From: Piromyces finnis
Lineage: Eukaryota; Neocallimastigomycota; Neocallimastigomycetes; Neocallimastigales; Neocallimastigaceae
Length of the DNA stretch: 64,000 bases
Direction: 5' to 3'
Assembly (NCBI GenBank): GCA_002104945.1
Contig: MCFH01000005.1
Location: 1,291,501-1,355,500, forward strand
In this document: positions 36,101 through 61,791 of the stretch, piece after piece
How positions within the stretch are numbered: the stretch's first letter is position 1
Layout of the letters: the number at the start of each line of letters is the position of its first letter
Position numbers and translations under genes: made by a program
The notes under the pieces: generated by a model
Database searches by the model: none
Told to the model about the DNA's origin: nothing
The model's input: only the letters and a program-made list of their open reading frames with translations

Positions 36101-36951
36101 AATATTGTATTTAGAGAGATCAATATTATAAAAAAAGATGCATCATTGGATTTTACACCATTAAAAAATCTTGGATATCTTAGTGAATTGTAATTATTTT
36201 CTCAATTCAAAATATAATAAAATATTAAACAAATTATAACATATTATTTCATTTATAAACTAATTTAATACTATTTTACTACTAATAAAAATGTTAACTA
36301 AAAGAGTAATTACTGGGTATAAATCTAAATCATTAGCCAGTATCACTAATCATTCATTGAAAGATTTAACACATTTAGAATATTTGTAATTGCTCAATTA
36401 TAGTATATTATTTTATTAAAGTATAAAGTAAAATAACAAATTAATTATTTTATATATTTTAATATGATAAAAAAAAACAGAAAATTAGATTCTATAAAAA
36501 TTAATCAAAATAATTTAGATGACATTAGCAAATTAACCAACCTTATGACTTTGTAAGCTTGAAATAATAAAGAATAGATAAATAATAGTTTACTTTAAAA
36601 TTTTCCAAAAAATAAAAAAATTAAATATTTCAAATTTTTATTTGTTATTATTACGTTTATTAAAATAATTTATTTTTAGAATTTTCGTTGAATGTCATTA
36701 TCCAACAAGTTTAGATTTCAGTCCACTAAAAACACTTCAAAATCTTGCTAATTTGTAAATATTTATAAAACATTAAATTAATATTTTTTATATATTTAAA
36801 AAATAGTACATAGTTACAACAATTAATTATATAATATATATGCCTATGTAAAAACGGATAAATAGAGAATTTGATGGCTATTACAAAAACAAAACTCCAC
36901 TTTATGAAATTCCAAGTTTTGTTTTCAAATTGACAAAATTGAAACAATTGT

Positions 36952-36996
<45 letters not shown>

Positions 36997-37827
36997 TTAA
37001 AAATATTAAATAATAATTTTAACGAGTGTATGTTAAAAATGGTAAAAATAATATTATATATTTAATACTAACTATTTATACTATCCTTTTATTATTTTTA
37101 TTAATAAAAAATATAAATCTATAGAATCGCTAGAAATCAAAAAATTGATTATATTCAATCAAAAATTTCAAAACTTGAGAATCTTAATGCTTTGTAAGGA
37201 TAAAATAAATTGAATGATAATTAATAAACTATTTATTATTATTAATTATTATTAAAATAATTATATGAATTGATTTATAAATCGATATTTTATATTTTAT
37301 ATTTTATATATTTATATGTTTATATATATTTATGTTTTAAATATTCATATTTTATATATTTATAATATATTTCTATATTTTTTTTTTTTTTTTATTATTA
37401 ATTTTTAGAGATTTAAGTGGAAATAAAATTGATTCACTTCCAAAAGCTCTTAACAATATGGCAAGTCTTAGAAGTGTGTAAGTAATTAATTTAATTAAAC
37501 TCTATAAGTAATTTATTGATTTAAAAATATCTTATTTTACTTTACTTTATATTAATTTATACTAATATATATTTATAAATAAAAAACTATTATACTTTTA
37601 TAATATATATATATAATTCTAATGTTTTAATATATATACTAATGTATATTCTTATTTAATAAAGTAATTTCAGTAATAATCCAAAGATGACAGGAAAAAC
37701 CTTGACTAATGAGAATCTTGTATTTTGTCAATATGATGCTTCATCTTCAATTTGTAAAGCTAAAGAAATGCCATGCTTCAATGAAGATGACAATATAAAA
37801 CTCTGTAAAAATCAAAAGAAAAATTAA
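33170..37827 (+). CDS. LRR gene A: secreted leucine-rich-repeat protein
   Basis: 22 exons, 1998 nt, 665 aa, all introns in phase 2: 33170-33327, 33419-33487, 33678-33752, 33866-33955, 34056-34121, 34305-34379, 34484-34561, 34670-34741, 34854-34931, 35068-35136, 35253-35321, 35403-35669, 35756-35827, 35933-36004, 36115-36189, 36305-36385, 36481-36552, 36680-36754, 36866-36949, 37125-37193, 37409-37477, 37665-37827. A signal peptide (about 1-24) precedes a Cys-containing cap (LNCKEIESTL). Ten LRR exons follow; the best are canonical (NKLVEIPETIKELKNLKIL, HNDIKEFPESLNELTNL). Exon 12 is a mid-protein Cys cap with an (EP)5-like linker, another ten LRR exons follow, and the protein ends in a Cys-rich cap. 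There is no membrane segment or obvious GPI signal. Each LRR exon begins with the last base of a Leu codon (TT|A). The role is unknown; LRR arrays usually bind protein or glycan ligands. Confidence 0.88.
35547..35576 (+). repeat. Glu-Pro repeat linker in LRR gene A
   Basis: Five GAACCA codon pairs encode an EPEPEPEPEP linker between the first LRR array and the second Cys cap. The same tract occurs in gene B. Confidence 0.85.
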
Positions 37828-39715
37828 AATTAAATAACCAATATGAAAAAGAAGCACTATAAAATAATTTTTAAATTAAATAACCAATATGAAAAAGAAG
37901 CATGAAAAAGAAGCACTATAAAGTAATTTTTAATTTAATATTAAGTTGATTATAAAACTATTCATGTTTTTAGGAAATCTTTTATTATATATATAAATAT
38001 TTTTCTTTAAAATTTTCGTAACCAAAAGAATTTAATTATAATAAAAGATATTTACTAATATTTTTTATTAATATTAATATTAGTAATATTAATAAATAAT
38101 ATATAATATCAAGTTATATATTATAAATTTAAACATTATTAATATGTTTACTCCATTTTATAAATTTAATATAAATTAATAATATTATAATTATCAATAT
38201 CTTTTATCAACATTAAAAAAAATTATTATTTTAGAATATATAAATATTTAAATAAATATTCATAATTTAATAGTTATATATTAATGATATATGTAACTAT
38301 TATCCTTTAATATATATTAATAAAATAAATAAAAAAAAAAAGAAGAAGAAACAAAAAGAATTGAGAAAGATTATATTTATAATTTAAGTAAAAATATCAT
38401 TTAAATTTAATTAAATATTTTACCCTATATTATAAAAATACTTTTTACTATTTACTTAGTGTTAATATTATCAACATTTATTATTACGTAATATAAGAAT
38501 TAAAGTTTTTAAAAAGTAAATCAATACAAAATATTTTTTCCATTGTCTAAAAAGACGTCGCACTGATAAGGCAAAGGAACAATCTTAATGTTTCGTACAT
38601 AGGGTTTAGGGTTCAATGTTAGTATTTCATCAAATCAAATGAAAATATTATGAACTAATGGGAGAGTTTAGTGGAAACCACAATATCATACCTGATGTTA
38701 TTTTTCTTATTTATTTCATTTAATTTATTAGGTAGGGACCAATCCCATACTGCACAAATTACAGAGTTTATTTAAATTTTATACAACTTTAATAATTTTA
38801 TTTTATATTATTATATATATTTATATTTATATATATATATATATTTATTATTTTTATTTATTATTTATTATATCAATATGTATTATCACTTAATGTAATT
38901 TCACAAATTAAATAAATAAATACAAAAAGTGTGTTCTTTTCCTAGTCTAAAAAAAATTGTTTAGAAAAGTAAAAAAAGGATATTTATAATAAATAGTAAT
39001 AATTATATTTGTTAGAAACCAGTTATGATTTTACATTGTATAAATTTTATTAATATTAATTGTGATAATTACATTTATAATAACTACATTGTATTAATTA
39101 ATGGAAATGAAATACTATAATATGTGACTAAGTAAATTTTTAGAAAATGTGAAATTAATACATTACTTAATTAAATTACTAATTATTATTATTACATTAT
39201 TAATTACTTTTTCCAATATTTTTATATAATTATAAACTTTTGATTTGTATAATTATTGAAATGCCTTTTTTTAAATTATTGGAAACAAATTCTAATTTAA
39301 TATAAATTAAAGTTTAAAATATTAATTTATTTTTAATTTAAATAATTTAAATATTTTTTAAAATTCCACAAATTAAATGCTTTAAATTTGAATATAATAT
39401 TATGGTTAATTTTATGAAATAAAGCTTTGTTTATGGCAAATCATTCATTAATTATGATTTAATTTGTTACAGAATCAAAATCTTATTTAATAATATTTTT
39501 AATATAAATTTTATTAGAAATAGTAATTATAACATTAATTATGAAAATTAAATATATAAAAAAGGTGAATATAAAAAGAAAAAAAAAAAGTAAAAGAGAA
39601 AAAAAATTTTAAAAATAAAAATAAAAATAAAAAAAAAAGAAATTAAATAAAAAGAAAAAAGAAATAAAAATAAAAGCATTTTAAATAGAAAAAAAAAGAT
39701 ATTGAATATAAAAAC
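37828..39715. other. Intergenic region between LRR genes A and B
   Basis: Begins with a short tandem duplication (37829-37935, AACCAATATGAAAAAGAAGC repeated). A less AT-rich island of unknown nature lies at about 38550-38770. At 39279-39440 is the segment shared with the upstream region of gene A. The leader just before the start of B matches that of A. Confidence 0.6.
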
Positions 39716-42700
39716 ATGAATATTAAGTTTTTACTAAAGAACCTTGGATTAGGGTTGTTAATAGCTTCTGTTCAAAGGGCAGATGCATTAAATTGTAAAG
39801 AAATAGAAAGCACTCTTTCAGGATTTGAAATAGAAGAATGTGTTGAAAATGAAAACAATGAAATTATTAAATTGTAAGAAGAAATAAAAATTAACAAAAT
39901 AAATAGGTAAAAGTATGAATAAATGAAGAAAAATTCTTATTTTATAATATTTAATAAATGACAGTAAAACAGCAGGTCTTCTTACTGAAGAAGTAATTAA
40001 TAATATAAGTACATTGGATAAACTTGAAGATTTGTAAGCTTTACTTTAAATAATTTATTTATTTTATATATAAATATTATATAATAATAATAATAATAAT
40101 AATAATTATTAATAAAATAATAATATCAATATTTTATATATTAATAAAAATATATTATAAAAAAATATATTATAAAAATTAAAAAAAAAAAAATACATAA
40201 TAAAAAACAATTTTATATTCAAATAGAAATATATATCATGACAGTTACCAAGATAACTTTGATTTAACACCTTTCGAAAGTCTTGAAAATCTTAAATCAT
40301 TGTAAAAGTTTTATTTAATAGAAATAATGAAATATTTTATTATTTAATTATTAAAATTTGTTAACATACTTTTATTTTATATTTCCATTATATATAATAT
40401 ATAATATAATATAGTTCAATAGATTGTTATAGAAACCCTAAGCATAGATATCATGGAAGTGAAATTAAAGAAAATTCATTTAAAATGAAAAACTTGGAGA
40501 AATTGTAATACTTTATTTAATACTTTATTTTTATTAAAGTTCAATATTAAATATTATTATTAATATATTTTATTTTTATATATATGTTTTTTTAAATTAA
40601 CCAGATATTTATATGGATGTGATGTTATGGGAGAAGATCCTTTATCTAACTTAACTAATCTTAAAGAATTGTAAATATATAAATAATTATTATTTTTGTA
40701 TTTACAATAAATGAAATAATCTATTTTTTTTAAAGAATTATTTATTTAAAATTATTTTTAAAGAGTTGTATTAAATGATTATATTACTAAAATTAATAAA
40801 TACTAATTTTTAATTTTATTTTTTTGTTTATAATCATAATTAAAACTGTATAGAACAATTGAAATACAGAGAGGACAAGAATTACTTAACTTATCCCATA
40901 TTAATAATTTAAAAAATCTCACCTCATTGTAAATTTAAATTGTTATTATAAATATTATTATATTATTTTAAAGATGTTAGAAATTGTTTTATATAATTAT
41001 TAATTTATTTTAAAAAATATATATAAATATAGATATCTCGATAATTATTATTCTTCAACAAGAAGATATATAGTAACTGACTTTAAAGGATTAAATAATT
41101 TAAAGATATTGTACGTATACTATTATTTAATAATCAATAATAATAAAAATAATTTAAAAATATTTAATATTATGATTAAACTCAATACTTTAAATTATGT
41201 TTTATAAAAAAATAATAGATCAATTGGTCCATATTATGTAAATAAAGACGATATTGAAGAAATCTCTACTTTAGAAAGTCTTGAAGAATTGTAATTATTA
41301 AATATAAAAATATTAAAAATTAAATTTATACACCATATTAATATGAAATATTATCAATTATAATAAATAAATAAATAAATATAAATATATATATATATAA
41401 AGATATTTAATAAACTGTAGATTTGATGAAGGAACTGATTTGAATTTGCTTAAAAATCTTAAAAATACTTTAAAAATCTTGTAATTATTATTTTAAATAA
41501 TATATACTAATTAAGATATATAATTTATATTGAATATATATATATTTATTTTTTATATTTAAATATAAAAACTAAATATTAATATTATAATATTTAATAT
41601 TATAATTAAAATATAGAAATTTAAGTAGTAATAAATTGGTTGAAATTCCAGAAACAATAAAAGAATTAAAGAACTTAAAAATTTTGTATGATTTTATTAT
41701 TATTTAGTATTTAGTATTTAGTTACCTTATTATTTTTAAAAAAAACAATCAAGTATTCACTATATTTTTTTTTTTATAATTAATATAATATAATAATATA
41801 GGAATTTATCACATAATGATATTAAAGAATTTCCAGAATCTTTAAACGAATTAACAAATCTTGAAGATATGTATGTATTTAAAAAATCCAATAATTTTAA
41901 TTATTCTTTATGCTTATTAATTTAATTCTTATTTTTAAATATTTATAAAAGCAATATTTCTTATAATGAAAATCTTGTTGGAAAAACTTTAACCAACGAT
42001 AATATTAAAAATTGCGAATATTCTAATACTAAATTATGTATAGCTGAAGAAACCAGTTGTATAAAATCTACTTCTAATGATTTAAGTATATGCGAACCAG
42101 AACCAGAACCAGAACCAGAACCACAAAATGGATGCGAAGAAATTGATTTATTTTTAAAAAAGAACAATATTGAAATGGAAACATCTTGTTATGCAATCAA
42201 TAAAGAAGTTGCAGCAATGTAATTTTATAATATAAAAAATATTAAAATTAACATTAATATTATTAATAATAATTTATAAATTTAAATAATTTATATTTAA
42301 TTAGATCTATTAATGAACAAATTGTTACTGAAGAAGCTCTTGATAAGATATTATCATATGATACTATAGAAGAATTGTAAATATATATTATTTATTAACA
42401 ATATAATATCGTTATTATAATTAGCTTTGTAATAATTCATTAATATAAATTTTATAATTTAAAAAAAAAAATCTATTAGAATTGTTGATATTGATGGATC
42501 TAAAAAGGCCATTGAAAAAATTGGTGAAAAATTACTAAATATTGAATATTTGTAAATATATAAATTTATTAAATATATAATATACTAATATATATTAAAT
42601 ATTAAGTATTAAATATTAAATATTAAATATAAAAGAATAAATAATATATACTAAAAATATAAATATACTATTCAATGTAATTAATTAAATTTAGAGTGAT

Positions 42701-43729
42701 TAATAGCATTAAAAAAAATGCATCCTTAGATTTAACACCATTAAAAAATCTCCAATATCTTAGTGAATTGTAATTGCTTCCTTGATTTTAAATATAAATG
42801 ATTTAAATATAATGATAATTAACATTATAATAATTATGCCATAAAACTAACCTTTACTCAATATTATAATAAATTATTAACTAAAAAGATCAATTAGTAG
42901 TTATAAATCTAAATCATTAGCCAGAATCACTAAAAATTCATTAAAGGATATAACACATTTAGAATATTTGTAATTATTCAAATATATATAAATATTTATA
43001 TATATATATTTATAACAATATATATTTAATAATTTCTATATATTAATATATTATTTTATTATTTCAACAAAATAAGAAATATATAATTACTAAATTAATT
43101 TATTTTATTATTATATTTTATTATATTATATTTTATTATTTTATAACGATAAAAATCAAAAATCAATAGAAAATTAGATTCCATAAAGATTTATCAAAGG
43201 AATTTAGATGATATTAGCAAATTAACCAACCTTAAAACTTTGTTAGTTTTAAAATAAAATATATTAAATATGTTAATGAATATTAATTTTCTTATTTAAA
43301 ATATCCACGAAAAATATTAAATATTTCAATTATTTTCAATTTTTTATATATTTATATATTTATATATATTTATTATTTGTTTTTTCTTCATTATTTTTTC
43401 TTCATTATTAATAATTAATTTATAGAATTTTCGGTGAATGTCATTATCCATCAAGCTTAGATTTCAGTCCTCTCAAGACCCTTCAAAATCTTAATAATTT
43501 GTAAATATTTATTAAAATATAAAATATCAAATAGTAAATTAATATTTTTTATATATTTAAAAAATAGTACATAAATACAGCAATTAATTATATAATATAT
43601 ATAAATATTACATATATAAAAATAAATAAAAACGGATAAATAGAGAATTTGATGGCTATTACAAAAACAAAACTCCACTTTATGAAATTCCAAGTTTTGT
43701 TTTCAAATTAACAAACTTGAAACAATTGT

Positions 43730-43760
<31 letters not shown>

Positions 43761-44708
43761 TTTAAAATAATTTAATTTATATAAATATTATAAATATTAT
43801 AAATATTATTTTATAAATATTAAATAAATGTCTATATGTCAATATTAATATATTTAACATTAACAATTTTTAACCTTTTTAACTATATTTACTTTTTTAT
43901 TATTTTTATTTTTTTACTATTTATTAATTAATATAAATTTATGTAATTAATTATATAGAACTGCTAGAAATCAAAAAATTGATTATATTCAATCAAAAAT
44001 TTCAAAACTTGAGAATCTTAATGTTTTGTAAGGATAAAATTAAATGAATAATAATTAATATATTATTTATTAATAATAATTATCATTAAAATAATTATAT
44101 ATATTGATTTATAAATTGATTTGTAAATTGACATTTTATATTATATATTGTTATTTTATATTATATATTTTAATGTTTATATATCTCAATATGTTATTTA
44201 TATTATATATAAATATAACTTGTTTTTATAATTTATTATATAATATAATTACAAATTTAAAGAGATTTAAGTGGAAATAAAATAGATTCACTTCCAAAAG
44301 CTCTTAACAATATGGCAAGCCTTAGAAGTGTGTAAGTAATTGTAATTATGTTAATTTGCTAATTGAATTAATTATTAATAGTTTGTTGATATTGATTTTA
44401 AATGTTTTATTTTACATTATTTTTATATTAATTTTCATTATTATTAAAAATAAATGTTATTTATTATAAATATAAAATATATATATATATATTTCTAATG
44501 TTTTAATAAATATCAATAATTTAAATATTAATTTAATGAATAAAGTGATTTCAGTAATAATCCAAAGATGACAGGAAAAACTTTGACTAATGAGAATCTT
44601 GTAGTTTGTCAATATGATGCTTCATCTTCAATTTGTAAAGCTAAAGAAATGCCATGCTTCAATGAAGATGACAATATAAAACTTTGTAAAAATCAAAAGA
44701 AAAATTGA
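39716..44708 (+). CDS. LRR gene B: tandem paralogue of gene A
   Basis: 22 exons, 1998 nt, 665 aa, same architecture as A: 39716-39873, 39965-40033, 40227-40301, 40415-40504, 40605-40670, 40854-40928, 41033-41110, 41219-41290, 41403-41480, 41617-41685, 41802-41870, 41952-42218, 42305-42376, 42480-42551, 42695-42769, 42889-42969, 43170-43241, 43426-43500, 43644-43727, 43959-44027, 44263-44331, 44546-44708. All exons keep frame. Exons 1-13 and their introns are practically identical to A. From within exon 14 onward the exons carry scattered changes and most introns no longer align. The donor after exon 17 is GTTAGT rather than GTAAGT or GTAATT (43242). It ends with TGA where A has TAA. Secreted LRR protein; function unknown. 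Confidence 0.87.
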
Positions 44709-46013
44709 GGAAAAATTATTAATAACAAGAAAAAAAATATATTTTTAATTTAAATAGTAATTTAAATTAAAATTTAATTAATTATAAAACTATTCATGAT
44801 TCATGTTTTTAGTGTATTTTTTATTATTAAATTTATATCATTTTTTAAAGGTTTCGTAACCAAAAAAGATGTTTTAAATTTAAATATAATAAAAGTATTC
44901 ACTAACATTAACATTCTTTACTAGCATTAATATTCTTTATTAATATTAATATATATAAAAATATTTTTATATTATACATTATATATATTATATCTTTTAT
45001 ATCATAAAACAAGTTATATAATATAAAATGATATATGACTTATTATTATTAATATTATTAATATTTTTTACTTTTAATATATAAATATTTTATTTTATAA
45101 ATTAATAATATTATAATTATCAATATTTCTTTTATCAATATCAAAAAAAAAAAAAAATAATTATTTAATAATTAAATAGTAATGATATACATAACCTATA
45201 TTTGATATTAAAAAATATTTTTTATAATATGTTAATATTTTAGCATAAATAAATAACTTTTTTAATATTATAATATGTTCATTATTTATAAATTGAAATT
45301 ATATTAACTTTTTTTTTTTTTTCAAACTATTACTATTATAATGAAAATTTAATTTTATATATAAAATCAATTTCATAGATGAAATGAGCTTAAAGTAAAA
45401 TGAAAAATTATTTTATATGTTAATTGTTGAATTATAACACAAAAACTTTAAAATTATATATGCAGATAATGCCATTGTAAACATAATAATAAAACAAATA
45501 ATAAGTATAAAGAAAGAATATTTTCGATATTAGAAACCAAAAATAATCTTTTTTTTTAAAACTTATTATAATATTTATATCAATAGATGAAATTCTTTAA
45601 AATTTTTGATTTATAAATCATAAATATATAGAATGTTCTATTTTTTTAATTAAACTATTATTTTCTTCATTATTTATTAAACTTTTAATTATATAGATTG
45701 GAATAATATTTGATATAAAATAAAGTTTAAACATTATTTAATTTTAATTTATTTATTATTAAAAACTATAATCAAATCAAATCTTTATAATTTCAGTACA
45801 ATATTAATTATTAATTTTATTGCCACATCTCAAAATTATAAAAAATGATAATAATAAAAGAATAATAATATTATGTTGTTTCCATTAAATTAAATCTTAT
45901 TTAATATTAATTTTTCTTATAAATTAAATATTATTGTAATTAAATAAGAATTTTAAATAAAAAATAAAATTAAAAAATTTAAAATAATGAAGAAGAATAT
46001 TGAATATAAAAAC
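44709..46013. other. Intergenic AT-rich DNA between LRR gene B and pseudogene C
   Basis: About 1.3 kb without a recognisable gene. It ends with a TATTGAATATAAAAACATG leader shared with A and B. Confidence 0.6.
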
Positions 46014-47580
46014 ATGAATATTAAGTTTTTACTAAAAAAACCTTTGGATTAGGATTATTAATAGCTTCTGCTCAAAAGGCAAAAACATTAGATTGTAAAG
46101 AAATAGAAAGCACTTTTTCAGGATTTGAAATAGAAGAATGTGTTGAAAATGAAAACAATGAAATTATTAAATTGAATTAAACTTATGAAGGTTTGTTCTA
46201 AATAATTTTCATTACATTTATCAAATAATAGTAAAACAACCTGTGTTCTTACTGCAAAAGTAATTGAAAATAAAAGTAAAATGGATAAACTGGAAGACTT
46301 GTATGTTTTACTCTAATATGTAATTTATTAAAAAAAAATATATTCAAATAGAAATATTTATCATAATAGTTACAGGAACATCTTTCGGAAGTCTTGAAAA
46401 TCTTAAAATATTGTAATTTTTATTTAAATATATTAGTTTTTTATTTATTGTTGATAATAGAAATAATGAAATATTTTATTATTTAAATATTAATATTTGT
46501 TAACATACTTTTATTTCCATTATATATAATATAGTTCAATGGATTGTTATAGCCTAAGCATATTACGGAAGTGAGATTAAAGAAAATTCATTTAAAATGA
46601 AAAACTTGGAGAAATTGTAATACTTTATTTAATACTTTATTTTTATTAAAGTTCAATATTAAATATTATTATTAATATATTTTATTATTATATATATGTT
46701 TTTTTAAATTAACCAGATATTTATATGGATGCGATGTTAAAGGAGAAGATTCATTAGTTAACTTAACTAATCTTAAAGAGTTGTAAATACATAATAAATA
46801 TATAAATATAACATTTAATTATATTTCTGTATATATTTTTAATTAATAATTTGAAAATCAAAATTAAATCCTTAAATATAGAAATATCTATAAGCGAAAC
46901 CTTACCTAATTTATTATATATTAATAGTTATTGTAAATATTTATGAAACATAATTAAATAGTTTTAGTAAATAAAATTTTTTTAAATGAAGTTATTACAA
47001 ATAACTATATTAATATGATATTATTGAAAATGAAAAAGAAATAGATATATTCTTAATCATTATTCTATTTCAAAAAATAAAATATAAATTACTTATGAAG
47101 GATTAAATAATTTAAAAAAAATGTAAGAAGATTTAATTATCAATATTAACATTATATAAAAAAATGTTTAAAAATAATTATAATTTACTAAAATAAAATT
47201 TTAAAGTAGAACAATCTTTAATTTCTATATTAGTAAAGAACATATTGAAGATATTCCTACTTTAGAAAGTATTAAAGAATTATAATTACTAATTATAAAA
47301 ATATTAAAAATGAAATTAAAAAGCATAACATTTTATATTATTATTCACGCAACATAATCATTTAAATGTTACAATATATATATATATATATCTAATGAAT
47401 TGGAATTAAAGAATGCGATTTGATTTTATTGAAATATCTTAAAAATACTCTTAAATTTTTTGTAGTAAAAAAACTTATTTCAATATTTTTTAATTTCTAT
47501 AATATATTATTTAGAGTTTTTTAATTGTATAGGTTTATTAAGAATTCAATAAAGATTATAAGGATATGGTAATATTACCA
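46014..47580 (+). pseudogene. LRR pseudogene C, degraded 5' fragment
   Basis: The start region copies the A/B signal-peptide exon, but an A-run expansion (46027-46041 region) causes a frameshift to a TAG after 12 codons. The first donor is destroyed (TTGAATTAA in place of TTGTAAG). Later pieces can be matched in order to exons 2-9 of A/B: a remnant of exon 2 near 46232, SLENLKIL near 46400, MKNLEKL near 46600 and LYLYGCDV near 46715-46785. Several of these have deletions, and no second LRR array follows. This looks like a partial tandem duplicate that has decayed without constraint. Confidence 0.82.
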
Positions 47581-49041
47581 TTGAATACAACTTATTATTA
47601 TTATTGCTATTTGATATTTTATAAAATATTTTGTTATTGATATATTTATTATAAAATTTTAAAGAATATATATCTAAAACTTTTTTTTGAATATTTGAAA
47701 ATAGAATATTCTATTCTTTTTACAGAAATGTTTCAAAATCATAGTAATTAAATTTTATTTATTTTTTATAACAATATTAAATATAGTTTTATTTTTTAAC
47801 ATATTATATTAATATAAAATGTTTAAATATTTATATATAAATTAAAATTTTATAAGTTAATTTATAAATTTATTTTTAATTTAAGATAATATTAAAAATT
47901 TATTAAATAAAATTTAATATCTTTTTTATTATAATTATATTTTTAAAATAAAAATAATTTTTTAATGATATTTGCTTTTTTGTGTAAGTTAAGTAATATT
48001 TAGCTTAGCCATTTTTTCATGTATCATTAAAATATAAAAGGTTTTTATTTGAAAAATGTTACTTTTTCTATTTAAATTAATTTTTAACAGTATATTTAAT
48101 AACATACACTAAGACTGAAAATTTCAACATTTATATTCATTGCTAACTATCATAAAAATATTTATATATTTCATGAAGTAACAATTTAGTAAGGATTATT
48201 ATAGTATGTTTATACAATAGATAAAATACTTTTTAAATCTATTGTAAAAAAAGACTCTTTCATCGTTACCATGATCATCAACAAATTAATATACAAATTT
48301 TGGTTTATTATTATTATTTTATTATTGTTATCTTAAAGTACATTGATTGATAAGGCATAATAATATTAAAATAGAATAAAGACATCAAATTAATATATTT
48401 TATAAAAATAATTGGTAGGATTATTAATATTATTTATGAAATTGTATCATCTATATTTAATATTAAAATAATATGAATACTTGAAGACCTTTTCATTTTC
48501 ATATTTATTCTCATGTTATAAAAATTAATAAAGAAAATTACAAAGTAAATAAAATAATAAATATATAAATATTTTAAAAGTCTAGTTTCGCTAATATTTC
48601 ATTATTAAAACCTTTACATAAATGCTTATACATGTTAAATAATTATTTTTATATTTAAAATAGTGATCTATAAATGGCACCAAAATTAATAGTATTTTTT
48701 CATGTGATATAATAAAATTAATCATCATTTTTATATAATTTAAAGTTTAAATTTTTAATTTAATATTAATTTATTTTTATTTGTATACAAATTAAAATTT
48801 TAAATCATATAATATATTAATTATTTTAAAAATATTTTTTTTTTCAATAATAATTTAAGGTAACAAGTAATAATAATAATTTTTAATTTAAAATAATTTA
48901 TAATCATATAATTTCATTTATATTTTAATATTGATAAATGAATTGTTTTAAAAAATTCTTATAATATAAAAATGCAAAAATATATGCTTTTTATAAATTT
49001 TAAATAAAAAAAAAATTAAATAATAATATTGCTTTTAAAGT
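47581..49041. other. Intergenic AT-rich DNA between LRR pseudogene C and gene D
   Basis: About 1.5 kb of AT-rich DNA. No gene, SINE or LTR match was noticed. Confidence 0.55.
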
Positions 49042-54927
<5,886 letters not shown>

Positions 54928-56019
54928 AAGAAATAGTTAAAACATTCATAATTATATTATTTTAATATATTAAAAAAAAAATAGTAGTATAAAATAATCA
55001 AATTGAAAATAATATTAAAGTTTACTAAAAAAAAAAAAAAAAAAAAAGCAATATTATTCAATAATATTTTATGATTAATCTAATCGTATTATACAAAGTC
55101 ATGATATAATAATTATGAATAATCATAAAATTTTATGATAGTATAAATGTATATTCATCCATAGTTTTTTTTTTTTTTTTTTTTTTTTTATCAAAAGTAT
55201 AAATGAAAAAAAAAAAAAAAAAAAAAAAGCAGGAATTATTAAAGAATGGAATATATATTTTTTATTTTTATAAAACAAAAGAAAAGCAATCTACCTTCTA
55301 CTGTAGAGATAATAGCTTTTAAAAATATTATAATTAAAAAAAAATTTAAAAAAAAAAAACATTAATTATATTATCAATAATCATTAATATCAATAATATC
55401 AATATCCCATTTATTATATATTATATATTAAATAATCACTATCTTTATTTTAAAATATTAATATTATAGATATATTATTTATATCATTCATATTTTTTTA
55501 AAAAAAAAAAAAAAGTTATTTACTAATGTTGTATATAACTCTTTAATAAAAAATATTTAAATAAAAATTAATACAAATGAAAAAAAAAATATATCATTTT
55601 AAATGATATCCCAAAAATAAATAACAATATAAATATATAATAATATAAATTAAAAATAATTTAATGTATTAAAAATATTATTATTATTAATAATGACAAT
55701 GAAAAAAAAAAAAAAAAAATTGTATTTTAAACTTTTATTGAATTATTTTCCTTTTTTTTTTATTTTAATAATACAATATATATACTTTTTGTTTATTAAA
55801 TATATATTATATATATTATATATTATATATATTATATATATTAAATTTTTAAAAATTGTTTTTAAATAGTTTAATCTATTTACTTTTTTTTTTTTTTTTT
55901 ATTTTTGAATCCTATAGAATTAATTATTTAATAAAATTCTTTCTTTTTTTTTTAATGGTGTCATCAGGTAGTGGTATTCCATTTATTATTTAGTACTATT
56001 ATTTAGTATTGAAACCTTT
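54928..56019. other. Intergenic DNA between convergent LRR gene D and GH9 gene
   Basis: A and T runs of 18-25 bases (about 55025, 55165, 55207) and TATA-type repeats near 55800-55845. No gene seen. Confidence 0.6.

Positions 56020-61791
<5,772 letters not shown>

Noticed and set aside
36726-36947. Minus-strand 73-aa ORF, and the similar one at 43457-43693
   Set aside because: Spans exon and intron of the LRR genes on the opposite strand; no independent coding evidence.
38601-38612. Telomere-like word AGGGTTTAGGGTT
   Set aside because: Only about two units, internal to the window; not a telomere array.
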